Numbered from the stretch's first letter, positions 32,470-41,635 are shown. The stretch is DNA of 47,928 nt from Chloroflexota bacterium (GCA_902812455.1 CADDZH010000031.1:1-47928), one strand, 5' to 3'. Numbers and translations are program-made. The notes: generated by a model not told the origin, from the sequence alone.

Positions 32470-33435
32470 CTATTCATTTCCATCCAGAAGGGCACTCCTT
32501 TTTCCAGATTCGGGAACTGCCTTCATTATTTCAGGGAAATTTTTCAAGAGCTCCTCCATCCGGCTTGCCTTTGCTTGCCTTTCGATTTCTTCTTTTTGCT
32601 TGTTGAGTTCATATAACTCCCAAACGAGGTCGAACTCATCTGGCTCTAATTCCCGCACTTTTAGCCCAATAGAGCTTGCCTCTTCAACATCTATGCAGAA
32701 TCCATGATCAGAATATTGTTCTGTTAAGGCCTGCCCTATTGCCCTAGCCTGTTCTTCGGCTCCTTCTCCACTGAACATGTGAGTGGTAAGTAGTTTGACA
32801 ACGTATTGCTTACCTACATCAAGAGACTTTTTTATACCACCGAGAGTAAGTGGAAATTGAAGTCGCTGTAACAGGCCTTGAGCAAGTTTTTCGTTGCCAT
32901 GGGCAAACTCGTTCCGTATCATGTCCAATATCGCCTCTATGCTGAGAGGCGAGAAATATTCTAACCGCTTTTCAAGTTGATTGTATTGGGTAATTTGTGG
33001 GTCCAAAGGACCTAACTCAGCGATGGGCCCCATATATATTATATCACCACCACATACTAATAGGGTAGCCGCGCTTTTAGCCCACCGTGGGACAATGAAA
33101 TTAAGCTCTTCCTTAGCAAATCGTCGAAATAGACGGGCGAGATTATACGCTGCATGAATATCGCCTCCCGATGAGTCTACTATAACATCTAATCTTGTAC
33201 AAGTGTTTGCGATACAGGAACGAAGATCATCGAAAACACCATCTACGGTATAACCCTCAATAATTGTATCGCCCAGAAACAGAGGATATACAGATCGTCC
33301 TCGCTTCTCTTCTAACCGAGAGAGAACTTGTTGTATCTTCTCATCAATTTCTTGTAGCAAGCTATCAACTGACTTAGAGGTGTTGCTCATATCTGTGGGC
33401 TCATTCGGTATAGTATCGTTGAACTTCTTACGCAT
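32470..33435 (-). CDS. SDH_sah-type (ClpP/SppA-fold) serine protease 1
   Basis: 321 residues. A coiled N-terminal part (about 16-47) precedes the crotonase/ClpP-like core: IVDSSGGDIHAAYNL (oxyanion region, 85-99), the likely nucleophile Ser121 in RWAKSAATLL, and AELGPLDPQI (139-148). The LGP-DPQ motif after the Ser is typical of the serine dehydrogenase proteinase group (SDH_sah). No signal peptide, so probably cytosolic. The C-terminal region is helical and charged. GGAGGG precedes the ATG closely. Divergent from mod and separated from it by the zinc-ribbon gene. Confidence 0.82.
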   Translation of the reverse strand: MRKKFNDTIPNEPTDMSNTSKSVDSLLQEIDEKIQQVLSRLEEKRGRSVYPLFLGDTIIEGYTVDGVFDDLRSCIANTCTRLDVIVDSSGGDIHAAYNLARLFRRFAKEELNFIVPRWAKSAATLLVCGGDIIYMGPIAELGPLDPQITQYNQLEKRLEYFSPLSIEAILDMIRNEFAHGNEKLAQGLLQRLQFPLTLGGIKKSLDVGKQYVVKLLTTHMFSGEGAEEQARAIGQALTEQYSDHGFCIDVEEASSIGLKVRELEPDEFDLVWELYELNKQKEEIERQAKASRMEELLKNFPEIMKAVPESGKRSALLDGNE

Positions 33436-33564
33436 TGTCCCTCCACCTACGAATTATGCTACGATTGACAAATGGAACCTGAGGAGATTGGCGAACCATA
33501 TAATAACATATCTCTTCTATTATCTCAAGTATATGCTATCAAAACCAGCATTTCTAAGCCGTTC

Positions 33565-33762
33565 TCAATTGGTTCGCGATGCTCTCGCCGCTTTCTTCTC
33601 ATTGTATGTAGGCATAGCTGTCTTCTTCCTGGGCACATTCCAATATGGACTTTTGCATTTTGGACACACACGAGGATCTGGTTGCCCTTTGTCCTGCTTT
33701 CTTGGCAACCACTCATGCCCACATCGCTCACAATGATAACCCCATAATTGTATCCTGCTCAT
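33565..33762 (-). CDS. Small zinc-ribbon protein
   Basis: 65 residues with CERCGHEWLPRK and CPKCKSPYWNVPRKK: two CxxC knuckles of a rubredoxin-like zinc ribbon. Similar small ribbons often stand beside TA or defence genes (my recollection). First gene of the left arm, 129 bases before protease 1. Confidence 0.75.
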   Translation of the reverse strand: MSRIQLWGYHCERCGHEWLPRKQDKGQPDPRVCPKCKSPYWNVPRKKTAMPTYNEKKAARASRTN

Positions 33763-33821
33763 ACCTAAAAGTATATGATTAGAAGGTAAGTTTTGTCAAT
33801 GGACTGTTCTCAAATCAACCC

Positions 33822-33850
33822 TTGCAATTTCCTCAACAATACGCTACACT
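33822..33850 (+). promoter_or_regulatory. Probable promoter of mod-res
   Basis: TTGCAA (33822-33827), 17-base spacer, TACACT (33845-33850), 82 bases ahead of the mod start. Confidence 0.45.
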
Positions 33851-33931
33851 GAGCTTATCGCAAAACCCATCAGGCACACAACCAGCATTCATTCAAATTC
33901 GACAAACTCTGCTAGATAGGAAACCTGTCGC

Positions 33932-35881
33932 ATGACCGAGCTTATATGGGATGGCAAGTACAAGGATGGGAAAAAAGTAGGGCCGGTACGCATTCAACTC
34001 CCCTTTCAGACCGTCGAGACCGTCAACGAATCCGCCCAGCAGCGCCAACTGATGCTCGATCTCCTCTTCTCTGGCCAGAAAACCGGCTGGCGCAACCGCC
34101 TGATCTGGGGCGACAAAAAGTATGTGCTGCCCAGCTTGTTACCAGAGTTTGCCGGCAAGGTCAACCTTATTTACATCGATCCACCTTTCGCTACTGGAGA
34201 TAACTTCTCATTCACGGCTACTGTTCCAGAGACCAGCGAGAGATTCGTCAAGGAGCCTAGCATCATTGAACAGAAGGCTTATCGGGATACCTGGGGACAT
34301 GGACTTGATAGCTATATGCAATGGTTTTATGAAACAGTAGTATTGCTGCGAGAGCTATTGGCGGAAAACGGAAGTATTTATGTTCATCTCGACTGGCACG
34401 TCGGACATTATGCCAAAGCCATATTGGACGAAGTCTTTGGATATGAGAATATTGAAAGTCAAATTATCTGGCAGAGAGTTACAGGCCATATGGACACTCA
34501 AAGTTTTGGGTTTAACCACGACATGATTTTACACTATGGAAAATCCAGAGGCGTGATCATATGGCATCCGCAATATGCTCTCTATGATGAAAGCTATCTC
34601 GCAACTCATTATAGGAGCCAGGATGCAGATGGTAGAAGATATGAACTTGACCAAATAAGTGCAGCGGGTCAAGGCCCGCCTAGATATTTCTTTGGAAAGT
34701 TGCTTGATCCACCAGCAGGAACTCACTGGCGTTGGTCACAAGAGCGTATTGATCAGTTATGCAAAGAAGGTCGAATAGTTATCACATCAGGCGGCAGACC
34801 AAGATACAAACGATATCTTGATGAACAACCTGGCAAATCAGTTCAATCTATCTGGACAGATATTCCCCCTGTAAATTCTCAGGCCAAAGAAGATACAAAA
34901 TACGCAACCCAAAAACCGGAAGCCCTCCTTGAACGCATCATCAAAGCCTCATCCAACGAAGGCGATCTCGTTCTTGATTGCTTTTGTGGCAGTGGCACAA
35001 CTGCCGCCGTTGCCGAGAAGCTTGGTAGGCGCTGGATCGCCTGCGATTTAGGACGTTTTGCCATCCATACCACGCGCAAGCGCTTGCTCTCTATCGATAA
35101 CGTCAGGCCGTTCGTCGTGCAGAATCTTGGCAAGTACGAGCGGCAGGCGTGGCAGGCTGCCGAGTTTGCCGATCCGGCGCAACGAGCCAACGTCCAGTTG
35201 CGCTATCGCAATTTCATCCTTGACCTCTACCACGCTACTCCCATCGATGGCTACACCTGGATACATGGCATCAAAGCCGGGCGGCTCGTACATGTCGGCT
35301 CGGTCGATGCTCCCATCGCGTTAGGGGAAGTCAGATCTATCGTCAATGAGTTCTGGCGCGTCAAGGGTAGGGATGCCGGGGAGCACAGCAACGGCATCGA
35401 CGTGCTTGGCTGGGATTTTGCCTTTGACCTCAACGAGACGGCAAAGCAAATGGCCGCCGATGCCAATATTCGCCTTTCGTTCAAGAAGATACCGCGCGAG
35501 GTGCTTGAGAAAAAGGCCGTTGAGCAGGGCGATGTTGTCTTCTATGAACTGGCCGCGCTGGATGTTGCCGTGAAAACTGAGAAGAAATCTCTTTCGGTGG
35601 AGCTACAAAACTTCTTCGTGCCGCCCGATGATGTGCCGGAGGAAGTGCGCTGCGCCATTACGCATTGGAGCCAGTGGATCGATTACTGGGCCGTTGACTG
35701 GGATTACCGCGATGATACCTTCCATAACCAGTGGCAAACCTACCGTACCAAGAAGGAACCAAAGATACTTTTGCGCACCTTCCATACCTACGATGAGCCA
35801 GGAACCTATACCATCGTCATCAAGGTGATCGACATTTTAGGCAACGATACCACGAAGTCTATTACTGTGGAAATAATGTAG
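33932..35881 (+). CDS. mod: Type III restriction-modification DNA methyltransferase (Mod)
   Basis: 649 residues; adenine-N6 methyltransferase of the beta class because the catalytic motif DPPF (83-86) precedes the SAM-binding FCGSGTT (351-357). Phe in place of Tyr in DPPY is a common variant. In this class the target recognition region lies between the motifs; here residues of about 90-330 coincide with a drop in GC (22/60 in 34441-34500 and in 34801-34860, against 35/60 in 34021-34080 and 39/60 in 35101-35160). The C-terminal 250 residues follow the methylase core and end in a beta-rich FHTYDEPGTYTIVIKVIDIL segment. 39 bases ahead of res. Recognition sequence unknown. Confidence 0.93.
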   Translation: MTELIWDGKYKDGKKVGPVRIQLPFQTVETVNESAQQRQLMLDLLFSGQKTGWRNRLIWGDKKYVLPSLLPEFAGKVNLIYIDPPFATGDNFSFTATVPETSERFVKEPSIIEQKAYRDTWGHGLDSYMQWFYETVVLLRELLAENGSIYVHLDWHVGHYAKAILDEVFGYENIESQIIWQRVTGHMDTQSFGFNHDMILHYGKSRGVIIWHPQYALYDESYLATHYRSQDADGRRYELDQISAAGQGPPRYFFGKLLDPPAGTHWRWSQERIDQLCKEGRIVITSGGRPRYKRYLDEQPGKSVQSIWTDIPPVNSQAKEDTKYATQKPEALLERIIKASSNEGDLVLDCFCGSGTTAAVAEKLGRRWIACDLGRFAIHTTRKRLLSIDNVRPFVVQNLGKYERQAWQAAEFADPAQRANVQLRYRNFILDLYHATPIDGYTWIHGIKAGRLVHVGSVDAPIALGEVRSIVNEFWRVKGRDAGEHSNGIDVLGWDFAFDLNETAKQMAADANIRLSFKKIPREVLEKKAVEQGDVVFYELAALDVAVKTEKKSLSVELQNFFVPPDDVPEEVRCAITHWSQWIDYWAVDWDYRDDTFHNQWQTYRTKKEPKILLRTFHTYDEPGTYTIVIKVIDILGNDTTKSITVEIM

Positions 35882-35920
35882 GGGTTTGATTTATCGTGCC
35901 CACTAGCAAGGACAAGCAAC

Positions 35921-38491
35921 ATGGCACGCAGCCGTAAACCGCAAGCAGACGACACGCAACCCAGCCTCTTTGACCTGACCCTCTATCTCAAAACAGCCCC
36001 CTGTGTTCCGGCTCTGCGTAAGCTGGTCGCCGAATGGAGAGCGAACGGCTACCAGGGTAGCACGCGCACCACGCACACGCTCTTGAACTACTGGTTCTCC
36101 GCCGATCACAAATTGCCCAATGGCCAACTGTTCCGCTATCTTGAAGCGCAACGCGAGGCCATTGAGACGCTCATCTATGTCTACGAAGTTGCCAGGGTGC
36201 GCACGCGCAAAGACCTCTTAGAGAAATATGCACCGGCCAACAGCCAGGTACGCCTCCCTGCCTATGATGAGTTCGCTCGCTACTGCACTAAGATGGCCAC
36301 CGGCAGCGGCAAAACAAAAGTCATGTCCTTAGCTATCGTTTGGCAGTATCTCAATGCTGTCCTGGAAAGCGAAGAAGACTATGCCAAAACCTTCTTGATC
36401 ATTGCCCCCAATGTCATCGTGTATGAGCGCCTGAGAACCGACTTTGAAGGCGGGCGCATCTTTGTGACCGATCCGCTTATCCCGCGCGAGTGCAAAATCT
36501 TCTGGGAGTTCGATTGTGTCATGCGCGGCGATGCCGAACGCGCTCCCACCGATGGCATGTTGTTTGTGACCAATATCCAGCAGCTTTACGACAGGACAGA
36601 GCGCAAGAGAAACGACGACGATGAGCCGGACATCATGACCGAGGTGCTCGGCCCCAGGCCGAAAGAAGACCTCAATAGCGATCTTACCGGCTTTCTTGAC
36701 ATGCTTGCCAAACGCAGCGGCAAGCTCCTGGTTCTCAATGATGAGGCCCATCATACGCACGATGAAGAAAATGAATGGAACAAGGTGATCCGCCGCCTTC
36801 ATACCAACATACCCATTGCCGCCCAGCTCGATTTTTCTGCCACGCCACGCTTCACCAGGGGCGGCTTATTCCCCTGGGTCATTTCTGATTATCCCATCAA
36901 GCAGGCCATTATCGACAACGTGGTCAAACGGCCTGCCAAGGGTATTGCCAACTTTGACGAGGCGAAGAGTGACGTTGCCAGCGTGCGCTATCAAGCCTAT
37001 CTGACGGCAGGCGTGGAGCGCTGGCGCGAGTACCGCGAGCAGCTTGCGCCCATGAAGAAGAAGCCCATTCTCTTTATCATGATGAATACGACCGAGGAAG
37101 CCGAGGATGTCGGCGACTGGCTACGCAAGAAATACCCCGGCGAGTTTAGCGGCGACCATAAAACGCTGGTGATCCACACCGATAAGACAGGCGAAATCTC
37201 CAAAAAAAGCCTTGATGCTGCGCGCAAGCTTGCCCGTGAAGTCGATAGACCCGATTGCCCAACCAACGCCATTGTGAGCGTGCTCATGCTGCGCGAAGGC
37301 TGGGATGTACAGAATGTGACCGTTGTGGTTGGCTTGCGTCCCTATACCGCCGCTGCCAATATCTTACCGGAGCAGGCTATCGGGCGCGGCCTGCGCCTGA
37401 TGTTCCGGGGCCAAAACTATACCGAGCGCGTCGATATCATCGGCAACAAGAAATTCCTGGAGTTCGTAGACGAGCTGGAGAAGCTAGAGGAGCTGCAGCT
37501 CGATACATTTGAAGTTGGCAAAGACAGGCTCAAGATCATGGCGATTGAGCCAGTGCCGGAAAAAGCAGTCTATGATCTGGCATTGCCCAGGTTGACGCCC
37601 ATGATCGCTCGCAAAAAGACGCTTGGCGAGGAAATCGAATCCATCGATGTCATGCGCTTCAGATTCAGTCCCGATCCCTTATCTCGCAAACCGAAGGACG
37701 AAGATATCAAGAAGTTCCAGTACGAAGCTTTCGACATCATCACAAGGGAGAAGCTCTTTGAACGCGAGTATGCCATCCAGGACCCGCAGCGGCCGGACGA
37801 AATTGTGAGCTACTACGCGAAAGTGATTGCCGGTAGCCTGAAGCTGCCCAGCCAGTTCAGCGCCCTTGCGCCGAAAGTGTGGACATTCTTTGAGCGTCGC
37901 GCCTTCGGTGATAAGGTCGATATGTACAGCCCCACCATCATCCAGGCCATGAACCATCGCGTCGCCGGTTACGTCGTCCTTGATGTCTTCGCCAGGGCCT
38001 TGAAAGACAAGATCATCGAGCAGTTGGAGCCAACCATCGAGGGTGAGAGCCGGCAACTTTCATCGATGGAACCCTTCGCCTTCTCGCGGCAAGTTCTCGA
38101 AGCCAGGAAATGCGTCCTCAACTATGTGCCATGCGACAACGACTTTGAGTATGAGTTCGCCCGTTTCCTCGACAACGCCAGGGATGTAGAAGCCTTCTCC
38201 AAGCTGCCCCAGCAGTTCGGCTTCTCCATAGAATACACCGACAACAACGCCAACCTGCGCTACTACTACCCCGACTTCGTCGTCAAAACTGAAACCGGCG
38301 AAATGTGGCTTGTGGAAACAAAGGGCCAGGAGTCACTCGAAGTAGCCTTCAAAGACCGCGCCGCTCGCCTCTGGTGCGAAAACGCCACCATGCTCACCGG
38401 CGAGCGCTGGAGCTACGTCAAAGTCCCCCAGCGAGAGTACTACAAGCTGCAACCGGTAGAGTTTTATGATTTGCTGGCATTTGTTATGTAG
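35921..38491 (+). CDS. res: Type III restriction enzyme (Res): helicase plus nuclease
   Basis: 856 residues. Walker A ATGSGKT (126-132), DEAH (274-277), SATPR (motif III) after QLDFSAT, and motif VI-type EQAIGRGLR. The C-terminal PD-(D/E)xK nuclease has YPDF (Asp785) and VETKG (Glu799, Lys801). It works with Mod to cut unmethylated sites after translocation or sliding. Both catalytic ends are present, so the enzyme should be active. GC content is similar to most of the window, unlike the flanking protease genes. Confidence 0.93.
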   Translation: MARSRKPQADDTQPSLFDLTLYLKTAPCVPALRKLVAEWRANGYQGSTRTTHTLLNYWFSADHKLPNGQLFRYLEAQREAIETLIYVYEVARVRTRKDLLEKYAPANSQVRLPAYDEFARYCTKMATGSGKTKVMSLAIVWQYLNAVLESEEDYAKTFLIIAPNVIVYERLRTDFEGGRIFVTDPLIPRECKIFWEFDCVMRGDAERAPTDGMLFVTNIQQLYDRTERKRNDDDEPDIMTEVLGPRPKEDLNSDLTGFLDMLAKRSGKLLVLNDEAHHTHDEENEWNKVIRRLHTNIPIAAQLDFSATPRFTRGGLFPWVISDYPIKQAIIDNVVKRPAKGIANFDEAKSDVASVRYQAYLTAGVERWREYREQLAPMKKKPILFIMMNTTEEAEDVGDWLRKKYPGEFSGDHKTLVIHTDKTGEISKKSLDAARKLAREVDRPDCPTNAIVSVLMLREGWDVQNVTVVVGLRPYTAAANILPEQAIGRGLRLMFRGQNYTERVDIIGNKKFLEFVDELEKLEELQLDTFEVGKDRLKIMAIEPVPEKAVYDLALPRLTPMIARKKTLGEEIESIDVMRFRFSPDPLSRKPKDEDIKKFQYEAFDIITREKLFEREYAIQDPQRPDEIVSYYAKVIAGSLKLPSQFSALAPKVWTFFERRAFGDKVDMYSPTIIQAMNHRVAGYVVLDVFARALKDKIIEQLEPTIEGESRQLSSMEPFAFSRQVLEARKCVLNYVPCDNDFEYEFARFLDNARDVEAFSKLPQQFGFSIEYTDNNANLRYYYPDFVVKTETGEMWLVETKGQESLEVAFKDRAARLWCENATMLTGERWSYVKVPQREYYKLQPVEFYDLLAFVM

Positions 38492-38641
38492 ATTAAGCTT
38501 TGTCCATAGAGAAAGTAGGACAAATGGCCTATGTAGCCTATTCTAATGTGAAAAACGATCTGCTCAACGTTGAAGTTGTAGACATATCTTCTACCCACAG
38601 ACAATAGCTTCATATTCTACTAGTAGCAAGGAAGGCAGACA

Positions 38642-39811
38642 GTGAGCAGAGAAAGCAGAGTAGCAATTTTAGAAAAGATCCAGACGTTGAGAAACTCTTA
38701 TGTCCTCGTATACCTTACTGGGGATCGACAACCGACTCAAGCTGTAATTGCTGAGGATGCAGTTCGTCCTCTTTATGATCATCTATTAGCATTGGCACAG
38801 TCTACACCTACGAAAAGGAAAATAGACTTATTTCTTTACAGTCGAGGAGGCGATGTCAGCGTTCCCTGGCGGATAGTTAGCATGATTCGCGAGTTCTGTG
38901 ATGAGTTTTGTGTCCTGATCCCATACAAAGCCTATAGTGCTACGACAATGATTTCTATGGGAGCCGATCAAATTGTTATGGGCAAGAAGGCTGAATTAGG
39001 CCCTATTGATCCTACACTTGTGAGATCGATAACCGGTGAGGCAGGGGTACCACCAACGGAGATCAGTGTAGAAGATGTATTCTCCTACATCTCCTTTATG
39101 AGGGAGAGGGCAAATATCAGCGATCAAGTTGCTCTTGCTCAGGTGGTGTCGCAGCTAGCAGATCACTTAACTCCTTTGACATTGGGAAGGGCTAATCGAC
39201 AGTATTCTCATATTAGGCTGGTCGCTAGAAAACTACTCACATCACATCAACAGAAAATAGAAGAGAGCAAAATTGGAACGATTGTTGAGGCTCTTACGGA
39301 GAAGATGTACTCACACGGACACGCAATTGGAAGAGCTGAGGCGGCTGAAATTGGCTTACCGGTAGAAATACCCGATGATGAGCTTGAGAAACTGATATGG
39401 AATCTCTATACGGAATATGAGACTTTACTGCAACTTAACGACGCTCTCGAGCCCGAAGAGTTAATGGAACAACAGAATAAGGATCAGATTAAAGAAAGAG
39501 TCCTGTTGGCTATAATTGAGAGCACCCAAAAACAACACGTAGTGGAAGCTAATGCGGTCTTCCAACGGAGGCGACAAATTCCTTCAAATCCTCAAATAAA
39601 TATCAACTTACCACTAAGTCTACCGCCTGGACTTGATCCGGCTCAACTGCCTTCTGACATTCAACAACTGTTGCAGCAAATGCTTACCCAATTATCCCAG
39701 ATAATCCCACAAATTGTACAACAGGAAATAGTTCGTCAGTCGCCAGTTATTGGCATTGAGGGAAGAGTTTATGCAGCTAAATGGATAGAAAAAATAGACG
39801 ATATGATATAA
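38642..39811 (+). CDS. SDH_sah-type (ClpP/SppA-fold) serine protease 2
   Basis: 389 residues. Core: FLYSRGGDVSVPWRI (64-78), the likely nucleophile Ser99 in YKAYSATTM, and AELGPIDPTL (117-126). It is a different branch from protease 1: identity looks limited to the motifs. The C-terminal part is Pro/Gln-rich (PLSLPPGLDPAQLPSDIQQL) and ends with coiled-coil-like repeats. Start is GTG 38642 with AAGGAAGG ten bases ahead. It follows res after 150 bases; a 28-codon frame with a weak ribosome site (38524-38607) sits in between. The small gene 39850 comes 38 bases later. Confidence 0.8.
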   Translation: MSRESRVAILEKIQTLRNSYVLVYLTGDRQPTQAVIAEDAVRPLYDHLLALAQSTPTKRKIDLFLYSRGGDVSVPWRIVSMIREFCDEFCVLIPYKAYSATTMISMGADQIVMGKKAELGPIDPTLVRSITGEAGVPPTEISVEDVFSYISFMRERANISDQVALAQVVSQLADHLTPLTLGRANRQYSHIRLVARKLLTSHQQKIEESKIGTIVEALTEKMYSHGHAIGRAEAAEIGLPVEIPDDELEKLIWNLYTEYETLLQLNDALEPEELMEQQNKDQIKERVLLAIIESTQKQHVVEANAVFQRRRQIPSNPQININLPLSLPPGLDPAQLPSDIQQLLQQMLTQLSQIIPQIVQQEIVRQSPVIGIEGRVYAAKWIEKIDDMI

Positions 39812-39849
39812 TATACCTTGTTTAACAGTTAAGGAAAGGGGAGGCACCC

Positions 39850-40065
39850 ATGTCCATCAATGTAAACTTGCAAGTAGTGCCCTTTGGACAGATTGTTTTT
39901 AAGATAGATTCGCCTACCAACGAGCCCCTTAAACGTTTGCCTGATGCTAGCCAAGAAAAGATTGAATACCATGAGCCTCAGCAAACAGTCCCGGTGGTGT
40001 ATGAGATCATATACGAATATCAACTGGGAAATTTTGTTGTGCCCTCCTCCACAACTTATCGCTAA
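39850..40065 (+). CDS. Small beta-rich protein of unknown function
   Basis: 71 residues, family not recognised. MSINVNLQVVPFGQIVFKID, later VVYEIIYEYQLGNFVV, are mainly strands. AGGGGAGG lies five bases ahead of the ATG. Likely co-transcribed with protease 2 and may be its partner or substrate adaptor (inference). Confidence 0.65.
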   Translation: MSINVNLQVVPFGQIVFKIDSPTNEPLKRLPDASQEKIEYHEPQQTVPVVYEIIYEYQLGNFVVPSSTTYR

Positions 40066-40080
40066 TTAATTTCTTGTGCA

Positions 40081-40482
40081 CTATTCATCTTGTACAGTAA
40101 ATACTACTCTGGCGATCATTTGAAGTAATTTGTCCCAGGAAGCAGTTTGCACTTCTTCATATTTGCGGACACCGTCCTGTTGATCTATGTAAAGATAACC
40201 CAGGACGCCGGAAGGGTCAGCGTGGACGGCAATTTCAACTGGTCGTGTGCCCCACTCAATTTGTATGCCGCCGCCGGCACGTGGCGCCACAACTTGTGGC
40301 TGAGATTGTTCTGGGGTCAGCCTTCCGAAGATCTCATACACAGCCTGGAGCAGGTTGTATGCTGTAGCGATGGCTTGAGGAGATGGAGGATCGCCACCAT
40401 ACGAATCCCAGTCCGGTCCGAGTTTCGCAATTTCATCAAGCTGATCTGATGCCCACTGCATCCAGCTCCTGGACAGTGACAC
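40081..40482 (-). CDS. Hypothetical protein (WDSYGG type)
   Basis: 133 residues. IAKLGPDWDSYGGDPPSPQA, APRAGGGIQIEWGTRPVEIA and LGYLYIDQQDG define a soluble alpha/beta protein; I recall similar proteins in Chloroflexota and Cyanobacteria but no function. The start is GTG 40482, or ATG 40461 with AGGAGC close to it. It follows the 77-residue gene by 18 bases. Confidence 0.65.
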   Translation of the reverse strand: MSLSRSWMQWASDQLDEIAKLGPDWDSYGGDPPSPQAIATAYNLLQAVYEIFGRLTPEQSQPQVVAPRAGGGIQIEWGTRPVEIAVHADPSGVLGYLYIDQQDGVRKYEEVQTASWDKLLQMIARVVFTVQDE

Positions 40483-40500
40483 AGATAAGTTCCATAGCGA

Positions 40501-40734
40501 TCACACATCTACCGGTCTGAATTTAAGCGTAAACTCTGTATACTTACTCTGCATGGGCTGTTTTCTTTCGGTCTCATAGCGCTTTCTTTTTGCTTCTCTC
40601 GTAGCTAAATTTTGCTGTGCAATAAATGTACCCGCATTTTGATATTTTTGCAAGGGTTGCAAAATACTCAGCGTTGCCTCAGCCCATCGTTGGATAGCCT
40701 GGGCATGCTCGCGATCGTGGTCAAGTGGGAACAT
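40501..40734 (-). CDS. Hypothetical 77-residue basic protein
   Basis: Unknown family. One long helix (EHAQAIQRWAEATLSILQPL), a basic middle (REAKRKRYETERKQPMQ) and a terminal strand KYTEFTLKFRPVDV. ATG 40734 comes two bases after the stop of the Crp gene, so it is probably coupled to it; a longer frame to 40782 would overlap that gene. Confidence 0.6.
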   Translation of the reverse strand: MFPLDHDREHAQAIQRWAEATLSILQPLQKYQNAGTFIAQQNLATREAKRKRYETERKQPMQSKYTEFTLKFRPVDV

Positions 40735-40736
40735 GT

Positions 40737-41444
40737 TCAGCCGAGTGAGTGCTCGAACTCTTCGTTGATAATGCGATAGCATTCGCAGGAACGTGCTTCC
40801 AATCCCTCTCGATCCATAATGGTGATAATCCCGCGATGGTAGCGGATCAGTCCGGCCTGCTGCAATTCGCTGGCAACTTCACTGACGCCAGCCCGGCGTA
40901 CCCCTAACATTTCAGAGAGGAATTCCTGGGTGAGGGGAAACTCATTTGTGCCTACTCTATCCTGCGTCGTCAACAGCCAGCGCGCACAGCGCTGGGAGAT
41001 GTTATGCACCCGATTACAGGCGACTGATTGCGCCACCAGCATAAACATCGCCTGCGTATAGCGCTGTAAAATATCTCGCAGGGGTTCCAGGTGCGTGAGG
41101 GTTTGTCCGAACGTTTCAGAGGACATGCGCAGAGCTTCTCCCGGGATTTGAACTATTGATCTGGTTGGCATCGCGTCTGACCCGAGAAAGACGGGCAAAC
41201 CCACCATACCCTCGTTGCCTACCGTTGCCACCTCGATACTGGTTTCATCTTCCAGCACAACAAGAATGGAAACAACCCCACTGAGGGGAAAGTAGACATG
41301 GGACATGGGAATATCCGGCTCTTGCAGCGTTTGTTTGAACGAAAGTGCGACGTGCTCCAGGACAGGTGGAAGCTGTTCATAAGCCTCAGGTGGAAGAGCT
41401 GCCAGCAGGCGATTCCTTCTTGCAAGACGAGCTTCTATCTCCAT
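40737..41444 (-). CDS. Crp/Fnr-family transcriptional regulator
   Basis: 235 residues. The cNMP-fold N domain (VYFPLSGVVSILVVLEDETS, EVATVGNEGMVGLPVFLGSD) lacks the cAMP-contacting residues of Crp (no RxS phosphate-binding cassette) and any Fnr cysteines, so the ligand is unknown. The C-terminal winged helix has FPLTQEFLSEMLGVRRAGVS. GGAGGTGA is ahead of ATG 41444. Confidence 0.9.
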   Translation of the reverse strand: MEIEARLARRNRLLAALPPEAYEQLPPVLEHVALSFKQTLQEPDIPMSHVYFPLSGVVSILVVLEDETSIEVATVGNEGMVGLPVFLGSDAMPTRSIVQIPGEALRMSSETFGQTLTHLEPLRDILQRYTQAMFMLVAQSVACNRVHNISQRCARWLLTTQDRVGTNEFPLTQEFLSEMLGVRRAGVSEVASELQQAGLIRYHRGIITIMDREGLEARSCECYRIINEEFEHSLG

Positions 41445-41568
41445 AAACGAAAGTCACCTCCTCAAGACGCCAGTGTATAGAGTAAATTGAGCTACGATAA
41501 GCATTGATCTCAGATATCCCCCGTTAAATACGTCCCTTTCATGAAAAAGGTAACACGGCTGATTCCCC

Positions 41569-41635
41569 TGGACAAAACGATTGTTGAGGAGTATAATCTT
41601 TTGTGTACGGTAGCGTACATATAGTAGCGTACATA
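41569..41635 (+). promoter_or_regulatory. Promoter of the CheB-like gene with tandem 11-bp repeats
   Basis: TGGACA (41569-41574), 17-base spacer, TATAAT (41592-41597). TAGCGTACATA occurs at 41611-41621 and 41625-41635 (14-base period), just after the expected start of transcription, where a repressor could sit. Confidence 0.6.

Larger units (their letters stand above)
32173..40065. other. Candidate defence island: type III RM core with two ClpP-fold proteases
   Basis: Two divergent arms. Leftward: zinc ribbon (33762), protease 1 (33435), small helical protein (32421). Rightward: mod (33932), res (35921), protease 2 (38642), small beta-rich protein (39850). The protease genes are AT-richer than most of mod (for example 25/60 GC in 32821-32880 and 23/60 in 39241-39300, against 35/60 in 34021-34080). 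The left edge overlaps the end of the APH gene. No integrase or att repeats were seen. Boundaries are estimates. Confidence 0.5.

Noticed and set aside
32173..40065. Phage or integrative element origin of the island
   Set aside because: No integrase, portal, capsid, tRNA att site or flanking direct repeats are visible, so only a generic island is claimed.
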